Shown one piece after another: positions 36,436 to 47,588 of a stretch of DNA of 64,000 bases. The notes under the pieces were generated by a model. It worked only from the letters and a program-made list of their open reading frames with translations, made no database searches and was not told where the DNA came from. This stretch comes from Karalla daura (taxonomy: Eukaryota > Chordata > Actinopteri > Chaetodontiformes > Leiognathidae), in NCBI GenBank assembly GCA_029224185.1, contig CM055191.1, forward strand, positions 7,023,036 through 7,087,035. The letters are read 5' to 3'. How positions within the stretch are numbered: the stretch's first letter is position 1; the number at the start of each line of letters is the position of its first letter. The position numbers were made by a program, and so were the translations under genes.

Positions 36436-39400
36436 AGGGGGAAGTGAGTGAAGAGCAAACACTTCTCACTTCCACAAAACAAAGAGAGGAGCAGGTAGAG
36501 ACACAGGCCGTCACGAGGTCTCATGACTCAAAATGAGCTGTTAATTGGGAGCATTTGCACCTGATTCAGGCATTTAGAAAAAAAAAGGTCAGCAAAGATC
36601 TGCCTGCTGCACATGACAGAACTAGCCACACATGACTTATGGACTTTTGTCCTGAGATGTATTTATAAAAGGTCAGAGCCCTGAGGACGCCCGAGGCTCG
36701 AGCCAAATGGAAGCGTCTGCTCACGCTTGGCAGGAGCTCAACTTCACAACTCACAGTGAAGAGAGCATCAGAGAAGAAGGAGGAGGAGGAGGAAGAGGAG
36801 GAGGGGTTAGAAAAAAAGCCTACTCTGAAGCACTATAGATCCAGGGCCGCTCTAACTGTCTGCCCAGAATAAACAACAGCCTCACCCCACATAAAGCACA
36901 GGGCAGCTTGTGCCAGCGGAGCCCAGACATCGACTGAAAAACAGGGCTGCCCCCCCCTCACCACCCCACCCATACCAAACCAGGACAGCCCGATAAACAA
37001 AGTACACACATTAATTGTTTAGTCTATAAAGTGGTGATACAGCAGTGAAAAACAACCATACTTGTTTTCCACAGCCCAGGATGACATCCAACCGTCTGAG
37101 CAACAATTCAAAAGCACAAAATCTTCAATACAGAGAAATAAAGAAGAAGAAGGAATCCTCACACTTGGTTTTCCCACATTTTGGGTGATTTTGATGTCTA
37201 ATAATAATAGTCAAATATAATTATATATAATTAATATATAATTTATTAACATTATTTACTGTCAATGTTCTGTGTGGGTAATGCTGTATATTGTGAATGT
37301 GAACATGCACAGACTCATTTCCTTCAGGGATAAAATAAAGTACTTATCTTATTTCATCTAAACTTTCATTTCGTCCTAAAATTTCCAAAGCCCAGATTGA
37401 AATGATCCGATTTAAGCAAAAGTTCAAATGAAATCAATTTACAATGGCAGAATAAAGAAAAGAAGAAATTGTCTTTTGGGATTTAGACTTAAAATAACAA
37501 TGGAGATTATATATATCTTGCTTTGATTCAGCCAAAAATATTTTTATAGAAATAAAGGGCCTAAAGACAAAAAGCTAATTTCATCAATGACAACACTACA
37601 GGTAAAATAAAGTGATCGTTCCAGACAGTTTCTTCTGGTCTTTAGTCAGGTCTCAGGTTGCAGTCACTGACACTCGAGGTCTGGAAGCAAACGACGTGAC
37701 TTTTCGCCTCCTCTGTACATCTTAAACATCTCAGAGCATTTGGAGCTTCAGGTATTTGAGGCACGGCTCATTGTCTCTTCATTAAGAGGCCAAAGAGGAA
37801 TCTCACAGTGAGGCTAGAGAGCATGCAGAGCTCAGGCTGAAGTCGCATCGGTGACAGAGCGAGGGTGACCCTGATCTGTGTGTTCAAGCTGATCTGGAGG
37901 AAAGAAACACCATCAGACGTTTTCCTGGAGCAGAGCTGCTTCACTGAAAAAGACCAGCAGGGTGATTTTGTTTTTTCCAGGATTTTTTCTTTTTTTTAGG
38001 TTTCTTGTTAGCTGCTGTGGTCATTTCTGAGCTGTGACCGTGTTTTTGATCAAATTTGAGTAAATCTGTCCAGCTGGACGACAGACTCGGTCCAAACATT
38101 TAGCTCTGTGTGCTCTCTATGACTGGAGTCTTTTAGCAACAACTAGACAAGTTAAACCAAGTGTGTGTATGTGTGTGTGTTTATCTATAACTGCTCATGC
38201 AGCGTGGATGAACGTCTGCTTCCACCATGAGCAGATTACTCCAGTTGAAAGCTGAGTTCCCGCGTACCTTAGGTGCAGTTTTTCTAGGCTGGCGTCTGCC
38301 AGGTCGTCGTTGGCTCTCTGGTGGATGTCTCTCTGCGTCTCGATCTTGTGGTCGTCCGAGAGGCCGTCGACTTTGTGGATGAACACCTCGAAGTTGATCT
38401 CCGGGTTCACTCGGTAGGCTCTGGACACAGTGAGGTGAAGCCTGCCCAGGGCCTCCACGTAGTCGTCCTGGGAGGAGGAAAACACCAGACACACACATCA
38501 CGACACACATAAGGTTTGTTAGGACAGGAATACACCTCTGAATAACTACAAAGCCACATGTTCCCAGTAAATCTTTTCAGATGGGCCCTTCCCAGAGCCA
38601 TCTTGCAATTCCTCGACCCATCCGGAGATTATGCATGGGAGACAGACTGATTATGGTGACTGTGCTGAGTCCTGCGGTAAACAGTGAAAATCATACGCGC
38701 TGGCTATTGAAAGTGCTCCAGCGGCGTCAGACACGAGGAAATGCACGGCTCGCCTGCTGCAAAAAGCCTGCTCAGATATCTTTGTGTGACCAACTGCTGC
38801 AACAAATTGAATCTGATGCACCTCCTTAAGTACAAATAAACCCTGCAATCAAATCAGTTGTGGCCAACATCGCAGCTGAGATTACTTCTTGAAAGCACTC
38901 AGGGTCATGTGGATAGCGCGGGCATAAAAGCCAGGGCGTGTAATTGGTCTTTTATGCCTGCTGTTCTGCCTGTTCATCACTGAACTCAGGCTCAGGGGCT
39001 CCTACTGTACCTCTTAACAACACCAGAACATTATTAAAAAGTTGGTTTCCTCAGCATGTGAAAGTTGTGAATACTGTCAGTTTATATATATATAAACGAA
39101 ATAATGGGACACAAACGGAAGAGGAAACATTTTTTGGCTGCTGTGAGTCAACACACTCACTTCCTGATTTAATAATGGTGTCACATGAGGTCAAGTCTTC
39201 TCTTTTTTTTTTAAATTTTATTTCATCTTTTCCATTTCTTCACCTGAGCGTCGATGACGAATATCAGAGCGCCGGTCCCTCTGAAGATCATCTCGTAGTC
39301 GAAGGTGGGGTCGAAGAAGTCCACCTGACCGGGGAAGTCCCAGATCTGGAAGTTGACAAAGGAACTGCTGGAGATGTCGTCCTTGTAGATCTTGTTGGTG

Positions 39401-40403
39401 CTCTCCAGGAACAAGGTCTCGTTGGGCGACATCTTGTGGAACACCACCTGGAATCAGAGGCGTGCTCATCTTCAGTGCAATGCATATTATATCTATGCAT
39501 ATAGTGTATAAACAATGACATGTCAGAGTTAGGAGTTAGAAAGTCAAACTACATTAAGTGCTGGTTGACAGCATCACTTTGGACTTCGGTAACACTTTTA
39601 AAGTGTTGAAGTAGTTGAGAAAAGAAATCTCAAATCAAGCGTGCAAATTAGCAGGTTATGCACACTGTAAATAGCTGGGCCGCATTTCTGGCTTGATGAA
39701 AGAACAATTGCCCAACAATCTTTTCAAAATCTCACATAAAAACAACATCAGAGCTAATGTGCGAGAGCAGGTCATGAAAATGGGACAGTTTGCATGTTCT
39801 CCCCAAGTCTATGTTCCTCCCACAGTGAAGAAGATTGCAACCAAGTGTGAGTGTGAATGATGTGTGTGTGCCTTGTGATGGACCCAGCAGAGCCCTGAAG
39901 CACCTTTGGCTGCTGGGCAGGTAAGTTGGCCATTTGTTCATGTTTTAACATAGAAACACTAGAGTTGTGTTACAATATGGATGGAACTAGAGTTATTATT
40001 ATACAGGTCAATCTCAAATTGTGCCACACTGAGATTTCAAGAGCTCTCAAAGCATATTTGGTGTTTACCTCTGTGATGTAACAATATCATGCCTGAGGTG
40101 CTGATAGATGAAATGGACTGACACTGACACTTTCTGCAGTTTTTATAGGGCTTTAAACTGTAATGTATAATGGAAGACCATGCTGTATCATGCTCCATGT
40201 AGTAAAACTGCCTGTGTTATACACCATATATATCTTTAAAGGGAGCTGTAAACCGGGAGGGGCCGGCTCTCAGCTTATAGACATCTGAAAGACATCAGAG
40301 AGGAATCGTTCAGCTGTCACATGCAGCGTAAAGGGAAAAGGACAAAATGTTGCAGACTCACTCATCTGATGCAACACAAGTCACTCCGCATTCAGAGTTT
40401 TTT

Positions 40404-40459
<56 letters not shown>

Positions 40460-40620
40460 TTATCTGCCGTACACTTTCCAATGAGCAGACAGTGAGACCG
40501 GGGCTGTAAAAGTGAAGTGCAGCTTCGAGCTGGTCCCTGGTCCTCGGCTCAGTGAACACATTAGCAGGTAGGAAAACAACTGAGAGTAGGTGATGGTTGG
40601 TGGACCACAGCCATTCTCAA

Positions 40621-40652
<32 letters not shown>

Positions 40653-43539
40653 GCCCACTGGGGTCACAGGCCAGTGAACCAGCAGAAATCCAAATCACAT
40701 GTTTCCCAGCCAACACCGGAGGCTTACGGGGGAGAATTAACCTGAGACTGGATGCTGTGTGAGGATTACGGAGAAAACGGAAGCTCTCCAGATCAGAAAA
40801 ACTGCCGTTCCTCACTTTGTGTGCCTGCGGGCTGCATCTTTAGGATAGCTTCCTGCCCCGGTGAGTCACGCTATATCCAGCCCCATTCAACCCCCCCATC
40901 CCCAAACCCCAACTCCGAATTTTAACATAAATAATAAAATATCATACAGGCCCAACTGTTTCTCATCTATTATTCAGCTACAGTGCCAGGGTGGGAGCGG
41001 CAGACTTCTTGAAGCTGATGAGAGAGTGAGCCAACGTTTCCCGGACGAGTCTGGCTCAGTCAGAGAAACAAATGGGAAAATAAGGAGTATTGACCAACAA
41101 GGTTAAATACATCCCAGGCAGTTCTGGCTTACTGATTGATTACAGCTTTGTTGGGGAATATTAAGAGCTTTATTACACTTTAAGAACTGCTACCACGGCA
41201 CACATTAAGTTGTAGATCATTAAATTTGCACATCTACCACTCACTTGCTCCCAAACGATAGTTTTAATAGCAGAGATGGACCTCGTCTGTGCTGATTTTA
41301 ATGGTGTTGTGGGACTCTGCTGGTGCTGAAAACCTCCAATGCTATTGTAAAAATTATGATGAAGCTGGAATGATGATCGCATTGATGGTCATCTTCATCT
41401 ACTAGGAAAACTAGGACAGCTCTGTATCATAATCTGACACGGCAAGCTTTTATTACTCTATAAAAGATGCTCCCAGGATGCATGTTAAGATGCAACTCAT
41501 CACATTTTCACATCTGCCACCCAACCCTTGATTAGTATTTCATAGCAGAGATGGACCCTCTCCTCAGAAACAAAGACTCCCTTCACTACTGTAGACTTAT
41601 CAGACTTTATCAGTTCACTTTAATTCTATTTCAATTTCAATTCAGCTTTGGGTAAAGGGCCATTTTATAAAACGGTTAACTCACATTTTACAGTTGAGTC
41701 AATTTGCCCCAACAGCTGACGTAGGAGCCAGCACATGGTGAGAACACAACAAAAGTCAGCATGAGGATTATGTAGGCGGTCACTTACAGCGCAAACTGAT
41801 CACAAGATGAACTGCATCTGGATCTGGCTCATTTACCACCACCGGCTAAAGACAACTTTTCCAGGAAAACCCTGGGAGCACAGGCTGCTTCTGGACCGAG
41901 GAGCTGACAGGATACACAGAGGGTGGTCGGTGGGGGAACAGTGTGGGGGGGCTACACATTTCCATCCATTTTCCTAACTCGCTTTATATGCAAACAGTGT
42001 TGCTGGGGTCTACTGGAGCTTATCCCAGCACTCCATAGGGTGAGAAGTAGGACTATACACACTCTCACACCCCTACCGAGGGGCAGTTTTCGAGTCTCCC
42101 ATAAGCCCTGCTTACGTAAACACTCCAGTCAGTCTGTATATTATCTCCTGTTTGCTGCGTTTCTCACGCATCGACTGGCACTTTCACCTGTACAGCCATG
42201 AAAATCCAGACTATTCTCATTTGTAGTTCCCTGATGGATGGTGGAAGGAGCTACCAAACACCACAAAAGCAGGGGTGTCCATCTCCATCTTCGAGATACT
42301 CCTCCCCAAGAAGATCTCCTCTCCTAAACTGCTTTATCTAACAACTGCGATGCTCTTTTTCTTCCCCCTCCTACTGCTTTTGATTAGTGCTGATACTCAA
42401 GGAAGTCTTAATAATATATCTACTGAAGGGACTGTAAATAGTGACTGGCAACTGGACTTCAAAGGTGAGGAAGAGGAAGAAGACATGATGACCTGGACAA
42501 ATGAGACAATCCATTCGTCTATTATTACTCAGTGGTACCACAGGGGTCTGGATGTTTCGATCTCCAATGCACGCACATCAGAGAACACATCCCAGAGAGG
42601 TCTCTAGTCACACACACTCACTCCTAGGCCCATCTTTAGAGTCTCTAATTAAGATAAACATGCTCTGGGAGGATGAGGCCGGAAAACCCATACAGACATG
42701 GTGCAACAAACTCAAACAAGAAATATCCAGTCCAACTGGGATTAAGGGAACCAGGGACCATGATCTTGAATGTGTGTTTCCTTCGGTCTAGCTCACTTTG
42801 GGTACCAGCCTTCACTGAATGTCAATATAAATATACCCAATATAGGTATATTGCACTGCTCAAAACCACCGAGCATCACAAGCTATCCCAGTAGAGAGCA
42901 TATTGTCTGAAGTGCAGGTGTTAGGACTGATTTGTAACCAGTGTTGTGAGTTGCAGAATGGAAGGCGTGGTCCAGGCTTCCCTGTCATGTGAGACCTGCA
43001 CACATCATGACAGACCTGCTGTGTGTCTTATAGCTGGGCTGGGACAACAGATATATTTGGCATGCTGATCTGTGGACAAGTTGCAAACCAAACAGTCACA
43101 TGTCCACATATCATGATCAAGATACACCTGGTTAGTAATTCACTGGGAACATTGGGGTTTAGCTAATAGCAACGAGGTGTATTAGCAGCAGGGGGGGGGG
43201 GTCATGTTTCAACCTACCATCACATGTTATCTGCTCCCTATTGTCACTGAGGGTAATGCTAAACTACCTAGCTCTTTTGGCTAACGTCCCATTCACTTGT
43301 ATGAGGCTGAGGAAGGCTCCGCACCAGGCTAGCACTTCCCAACATCTCTGCCTTACCTTCTGTATCGATGATTTGCCACTTCTCCTCAAACCCATGAGCA
43401 GGATTCTCGGTTTGCTGTCGGATGGTGCCGGGCTGCCCTCGATGTCGGCCTCCTCTTCTCCATACCCGAAATCTTTGGGGAACGAGTCCGCAACCCCGTA
43501 GCTGTCAGCCAGCTGTTCCACCTCGTACTGAATCGACAT
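33414..43539 (-). CDS. rragc: Ras-related GTP-binding protein C (RagC), 7 exons, complete
   Basis: RagC pairs with RagA/B on the lysosome and recruits mTORC1 when amino acids are plentiful. Exons on the minus strand: 43357-43539, 39244-39447, 38268-38467, 36222-36336, 34894-35036, 34421-34569, 33414-33571. All junctions are GT-AG and keep frame, giving 383 aa (human about 399). The N terminus [10 protein letters not shown] matches the RagC start. The P-loop GLRRSGKS is at residues 50-57, the switch I Thr near 78, DFPGQ at 98-102 and HKVD at 160-163. From about residue 200 the longin/roadblock-type C-terminal domain follows, containing YDKES and [11 protein letters not shown]. The ending NGTPRNTV fits RagC rather than RagD. 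The acidic/Gly-rich N-terminal insert of human RagC is missing, and the stretch before the last seven residues is different. The start has A at -3. Which teleost copy (a or b) it is cannot be told here. Confidence 0.96.
36349..36429. repeat. (AG)n microsatellite, read as (CT)n in the rragc intron 3 acceptor
   Basis: About 40 uninterrupted AG units. In the rragc transcript this is (CU)40 ending about 12 nucleotides before the exon 4 acceptor (exon starts at 36336), so it occupies the polypyrimidine-tract position. Confidence 0.97.
39770..39910 (+). repeat. Degraded teleost interspersed repeat (family A), in rragc intron 1
   Basis: Contains 'gtttgcatgttctccccaag', 'ttcctcccacagtg', 'gtgtgagtgtgaatgatgtg' and 'ccttgtgatggaccc', the expected successive blocks of the family. 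Confidence 0.7.
40398..40461. repeat. (TTTC)n microsatellite, in rragc intron 1
   Basis: About 15 uninterrupted TTTC units. A (TG)n run follows at 40624-40652. Confidence 0.95.
40624..40652. repeat. (TG)n microsatellite, in rragc intron 1
   Basis: About 14 uninterrupted TG units. Confidence 0.95.
41940..42120 (-). repeat. Degraded teleost interspersed repeat (family A), in rragc intron 1
   Basis: The block reads 'tccatccattttcctaactc', 'ctactggagcttatcccagc', 'agggtgagaagtaggac' and 'ctcacacccctaccg', matching the head of the family in the same orientation as 5140-5340. Another part of the family follows at 42605-42745. Confidence 0.7.
42605..42745 (-). repeat. Degraded teleost interspersed repeat (family A), in rragc intron 1
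   Basis: Blocks 'actcctaggcccatctttag', 'tctaattaagataaacatg' and 'aaacccatacagacatgg' correspond to the middle and tail of the family. It may be the far end of the copy at 41940, split by an insertion. Confidence 0.6.
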
Positions 43540-44436
43540 TTTGACCCTAGCGACGGTCGCTTCCCCCTCTTCCCCCACCCTTATTTGACGGTCACCACGC
43601 CCGTGTTTGGTGTCGGGCAGTCGGTGTGTGCCTAAGAGTAAAATCACACAATTAAAATAGTTTGTCAATAAAACCTGGCGACTTGGAAACACCGAGCCTG
43701 AGCCCACACATTTCCGAAGGATTTCCTCTGTTGAAAAAAACTCGGCCTCAGGTCCCGCCCCGTTGACTGCGATTCGCTAGTTGAGGTGAAAATCGACGTA
43801 TGATTAGTTAATGTGGCTGTCACTCCAATGACGTCTGTCACTGTCACCTGACTAGTACTCAGACTTGTTTTGTGACCTATCACCCGAATAGGAGTCAAAT
43901 ACGCGTTTTTGACTAAACCAGTTATATTAAATTGAGATCGTGAGAATTACACACATTTTTTATACTTAAAATTCCTATAAGATGTTAAAAAATCACGAAG
44001 GTTGTTAAAAAAAAGGAACAAAACTGAAAGCGAGATTTTACGACATTACCAGCAGATGGCGACAGAAGTCCACTATAAAGAGACGTTCAAGTGTCACTAA
44101 ACCGTCGGAATTAATAACGAATCAAGTATAAGTGCACATTGAGCACATAGAATACACATTATCACATAACAATAAAATGACATTTTTTATGCCAAACCCT
44201 TCTTAGTAGAAAACGTGTGCCGCGCCTATATTTGTAAAGAGCGTAAAACGAACACTCAATGGTGACCATTTACTGGCACATAATAAGAAGTTTCCCATTT
44301 ACGAGGCAGTCTGAACGCTTCTTGGAACCTATAAACCCGGTCGTTGACAGAGAAACGAAACAAGTGCGAGACCGGAGGTTTCTCAGGTTTCTTCACATTT
44401 ATTTTTGAAGTATACCCTATTATAGCAATCAACATC
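43540..44436. promoter_or_regulatory. Head-to-head rragc/mycbp promoter region
   Basis: The rragc start codon (43539, minus) and the mycbp start codon (44437, plus) face away from each other across about 900 bases with no repeat or other gene. A compact site cluster lies at CCAAT 43825-43829, CRE-like TGACGTCT 43829-43836 and the one-mismatch CLEAR site GTCACCTGAC 43843-43852. In the rragc direction a 'tttactcttag' acceptor-like sequence at about 43631 could mark a 5' UTR intron. Transcription starts cannot be placed from sequence. Confidence 0.6.
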
Positions 44437-46255
44437 ATGTCACGTTATAGGGTAAGTCTATGCTTGCTGTCCCAAGCCCTTTTTTCATTGAATGCTTTGT
44501 TGAAACGTTTTTTTATTTAGTAACTGCAGACCACCCCTGCCCAACATTCAATTCTCCAGCTGTTCATTAATTAGAGATTAGAGCACCTGTGTTAGTTAAA
44601 CCTAATTTGAGTATGTTAACTGGGGGGGAAATGCTAGCAAATGAACCAAACAACTTCATATAGATCACCCATGTTTATTGGCATTGGCCTAAACTAGTGT
44701 AGTCAACATGATAACCTGTGAAACTTGCTGTTTGGCCTTTTTGTCCCACAGGGTGCAGGGATGAAAAGGGAGCATTTTCGCAGATACCTGGAGAGAGCAG
44801 GTGTCACAGACAGCTTGAACAGTGGTATTTATTCATTCATCTTCATCCTACCTGCTTTGTACCCACTTGTATTGCAGGGGTCTCTTTGTGCCTACCATGT
44901 AAGGTTAAGGCAGGGAAATAGTCTCTCACACACACTGGCAATTTTAGAGTGTCCTCTCAACCTACTACATGCATGTTTTTGTACCATGGGAGAAACTGGA
45001 CATATGGAGAACATGCAAACTCCACACTAGACAAACAGACATGCTACATTCTCAAGCCTCAGTTTGTAAAATAAATTTTTTTGTAATTTTTTGTACCTAC
45101 TGGTCTTGCAGGGATCTGCTGGAGTTTACCTCCAGCAGACATGGGTCAAAGGGAAAACACCCTGGACCAGTCCCCACTGTCTACTGCAGGACACAGGCAT
45201 CATTTACTCTCTCATTCACCTAAGCACTATGCCAACATGGGACACCCAAATGGAGTAATCCATTTTAGAAATTTGCCCTCTGATGGGCTTGAACAGCTCA
45301 ATAATGAGTTAAATGAAAGCCACTGTGGCAGTGAGAAGTAGTTCTGATGTCTCACGTTGATATCCTGTCAGACAAAACCGTACAAAACACATGTAGAAAT
45401 GTAGATGTGTAAAAACTGCTGAAATAAAACCAAGGAAATATGTCATCAAAGAGCGGATATGGGGCTTTTGCTGCTTACTGGCTGCTTCTGAATGTTGATG
45501 TTTTAACAGATATATTTAACTTTTCCCTCTCTTTGATCTCAGTTCTAGTCTCTTTGTTTGAGCAACATGAAAAGCCTGAAAATGCCCTAGAGTATCCTTG
45601 TTATGTTTGATTCGTTCCCAACAACAAATGAAAAGGAAAAACATTCCAAAGTCTGGCTGTGGAGTCCTTGACCAGCTCGCCTGCAGGTTTGTGAAGGAGC
45701 ACCTTGGTGTGGCTCACCTGATTGCAGCAAACAACGAAGACTTGGAGCAGGCAGTGACCGACCTGAAGCAGAAGCTGGCACATCTGGAGGCGGAAAATAA
45801 AGACCTCAAAAAAAGGGTGAGAAGCCACTGGTGCCTGTTTTTTATTATTTTTATTTTGTATGAAAGTACTTGTCATTTTAGAAAGCTCAGAGGCCCCACC
45901 AGGGAGCACTGTTTCTCCAGTTTCTCCAGACAAATTAAGGAGTGACTCCTCTTTTGTCCACAGTTGCGTACGCTGTTAACTCAGTGATTGCTGTTTGTGC
46001 AATGAAGACAAAGCGAAGCCACGGTGTTGTACGACGAGTGTATGTGTTTTCTTCAGTTGAACTTTGAAAAATGAAAACTGTGACTGTTTAGATGTCACTG
46101 TCTGACTTTACCAGTCATGTCTTTTTGTTGTTTCAGATTTTTACATATTCAATCTCTGAAAAGAATCTAACAATGTGCACGTCGGTGTCTCCTCTCATTC
46201 TCCATGTCTGCAGTTGCAACGCTACGAAGCAGAAGACTGTGCCAAAGCAGACTGA
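44437..46255 (+). CDS. mycbp: MYC-binding protein (AMY-1), 5 exons, complete
   Basis: A small protein that binds the N-terminal region of c-MYC and A-kinase anchoring proteins. It shuttles between cytoplasm and nucleus and is also found in cilia and testis contexts. Exons: 44437-44451, 44752-44824, 45543-45591, 45687-45816, 46214-46255. All are GT-AG and frame-consistent, giving 102 aa (human 103). The start MSRYRGAGMKREHFRRYLE parallels human MAHYKAADSKREQFRRYLE. Then come VLVSLFEQHEKPENALEF and VKEHLG, and a C-terminal leucine-rich coiled coil ending QRYEAEDCAKAD. The first exon codes for only five residues. Donors after exons 2 (GTATTT) and 3 (GTATCC) are weak. Introns 2 and 3 hold repeat copies. 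It converges on gja9, which is transcribed toward it. A poly(A) signal lies at 46503. Confidence 0.95.
44825..45310 (-). repeat. Two tandem degraded teleost repeats (family A) in mycbp intron 2
   Basis: The first (about 44825-45035) carries 'ttcattcatcttcatcctacc', 'catgcatgtttttgtaccatg' and 'gagaacatgcaaactccaca'. The second (about 45105-45310) carries 'ctgctggagtttacctccag' and 'aaaacaccctggaccagtcc'. They fill most of the intron. Confidence 0.65.
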
Positions 46256-46502
46256 GTTGTTGGTTTGGATTTCAGTTCTTTTAATTTATTAAGATTTGTT
46301 TTAACAAATCTGTGCTATTTTGTACATCTTTATTATACATGTTTTTGTTTCTTTCGAAACTAATTCTGTAATTGGATGCATCTAAGTTTTATCTCTGTAC
46401 ATATTATTTTAGGTAGGAAGTGGTTAAGTTGATAAAATGTTTTAGTGTTTGGTTTTGAAACATTTTTTTAAAAATAAGTTGGAATATATAGTTTACTGGC
46501 AA

Positions 46503-46508
46503 AATAAA
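46503..46508 (+). terminator. mycbp: mycbp poly(A) signal
   Basis: AATAAA about 250 bases after the mycbp stop codon and the first good hexamer downstream. Cleavage is expected near 46520-46530. Confidence 0.7.
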
Positions 46509-46574
46509 GTCTTTCATTGCAATACTGGAAAGAGATACTGGGGTTGCTGTGTCATTACTCAGACCAACAAACAG

Positions 46575-46870
46575 GTTCATCAGTCACCATTCATCAGAAC
46601 TCATTGCTCCAACTTGTTTTTGCATTCACTCACATCCACTCCTTATCTTACCCACCTGCAGAGGTTTGCTGACAATAGCAGGGAATACACTCTCTCTATT
46701 CACTCTCACACTCACTGATACGTCAGGGGCAATTTGGTCTTCAGTTGACCTGAAATGTGTACACTTTTTTTTTTTTGAGGAAAGCCCACACAGATGTTGG
46801 GAGAACATGGAAAATTTCACACAGAAAAATCTTCAGTCCAACTGGGAATCAAACCAACTGTGAGGTGCAC
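46575..46870 (-). repeat. Degraded teleost interspersed repeat (family A) between mycbp and gja9
   Basis: Blocks 'cttatcttacccacctgcag', 'actctcacactcactgatac', 'aaagcccacacagatgttgg' and 'gagaacatggaaaatttcac' follow the family order. The repeat occupies the gap between the two convergent genes. Confidence 0.65.
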
Positions 46871-47326
46871 CCATGTCAGACCCCATACAAACTTGCACCT
46901 GTGTATAAAACTGTCTGCCAACAACAGGCAGATGAAGAAACGTGGAGACATAAGAACTACCAGGTGAAATCAGATTTAACATTACCTTTTAGCTGCCTCA
47001 TCAGGGATAAACCGATAACTATCAAACGACATCATTGGGGAGGACATGGTTGTGTGAGCAGCTCATTGATATGTTCAGAAGTGTGTTATACATGGGACTC
47101 TAATTAAGATGCAATTGAATTATTGTGGATCAAACCTTCACATTGTCTCACCACAACTTGCCTGATGAAAATGGTGCTTCCTTCAGAAAATATGTGGCTC
47201 TCATATGCAGCACTTTACTACAAACATGCCTCTTAAAACTGTGAAATAGTGCATTTTGACCCACCAAAATGCACTGTGTTATGCAGATTAAAATATCACA
47301 GAATGAGATGTAATTCATGCAGCTAG
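46871..47326. other. Gap between mycbp and gja9 3' ends, nothing seen
   Basis: AT-rich unique sequence with no supportable exon or repeat. Confidence 0.6.
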
Positions 47327-47408
47327 TTTATTCATAAGAGTTGGGGTAGGGGGAGGGAGTAAAAAAACATTGAGTTCCAGGTCCTTTTTTTTCATACTGT
47401 AATATGTC

Positions 47409-47414
47409 TTTATT
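47409..47414 (-). terminator. gja9: gja9 poly(A) signal (first of two)
   Basis: tttatt on the + strand gives AATAAA about 175 bases after the gja9 stop. A second hexamer lies at 47327-47332. Either would leave several hundred bases to the mycbp 3' end. Confidence 0.6.
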
Positions 47415-47588
47415 GCAAGTCTTGGGCTGAACTGCAATTATTTGTGCAATCGTGGCACATGAAGGTTTATGACAAAAAAAAAACAAGACTCTCACCAGTT
47501 CGAAGGCAGTGTACAGAGCTGTGAAATGCAGAAATGTCCCCTTATAACATGGATGTCTGTGCTCCACCAGTGTTTACAGTTTTTCAGT

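Noticed and set aside
36120..36524. 134-residue frame with a long Ser-Leu run
   Set aside because: The repeat is the (CT)n microsatellite read through. Only the [10 protein letters not shown]... part is real, as rragc exon 4.
38944..39504. 186-residue open frame on + strand
   Set aside because: It lies antisense over rragc exon 2 and is a mirror of that exon's codon bias.
33414..43539. Identification as RagD instead of RagC
   Set aside because: The start [10 protein letters not shown]...[10 protein letters not shown] and the end NGTPRNTV match RagC, and the neighbours are those of RRAGC.
45105..45310. Extra mycbp exon suggested by an open frame
   Set aside because: The sequence is a repeat copy, and the five exons already join in frame to a full-length protein.
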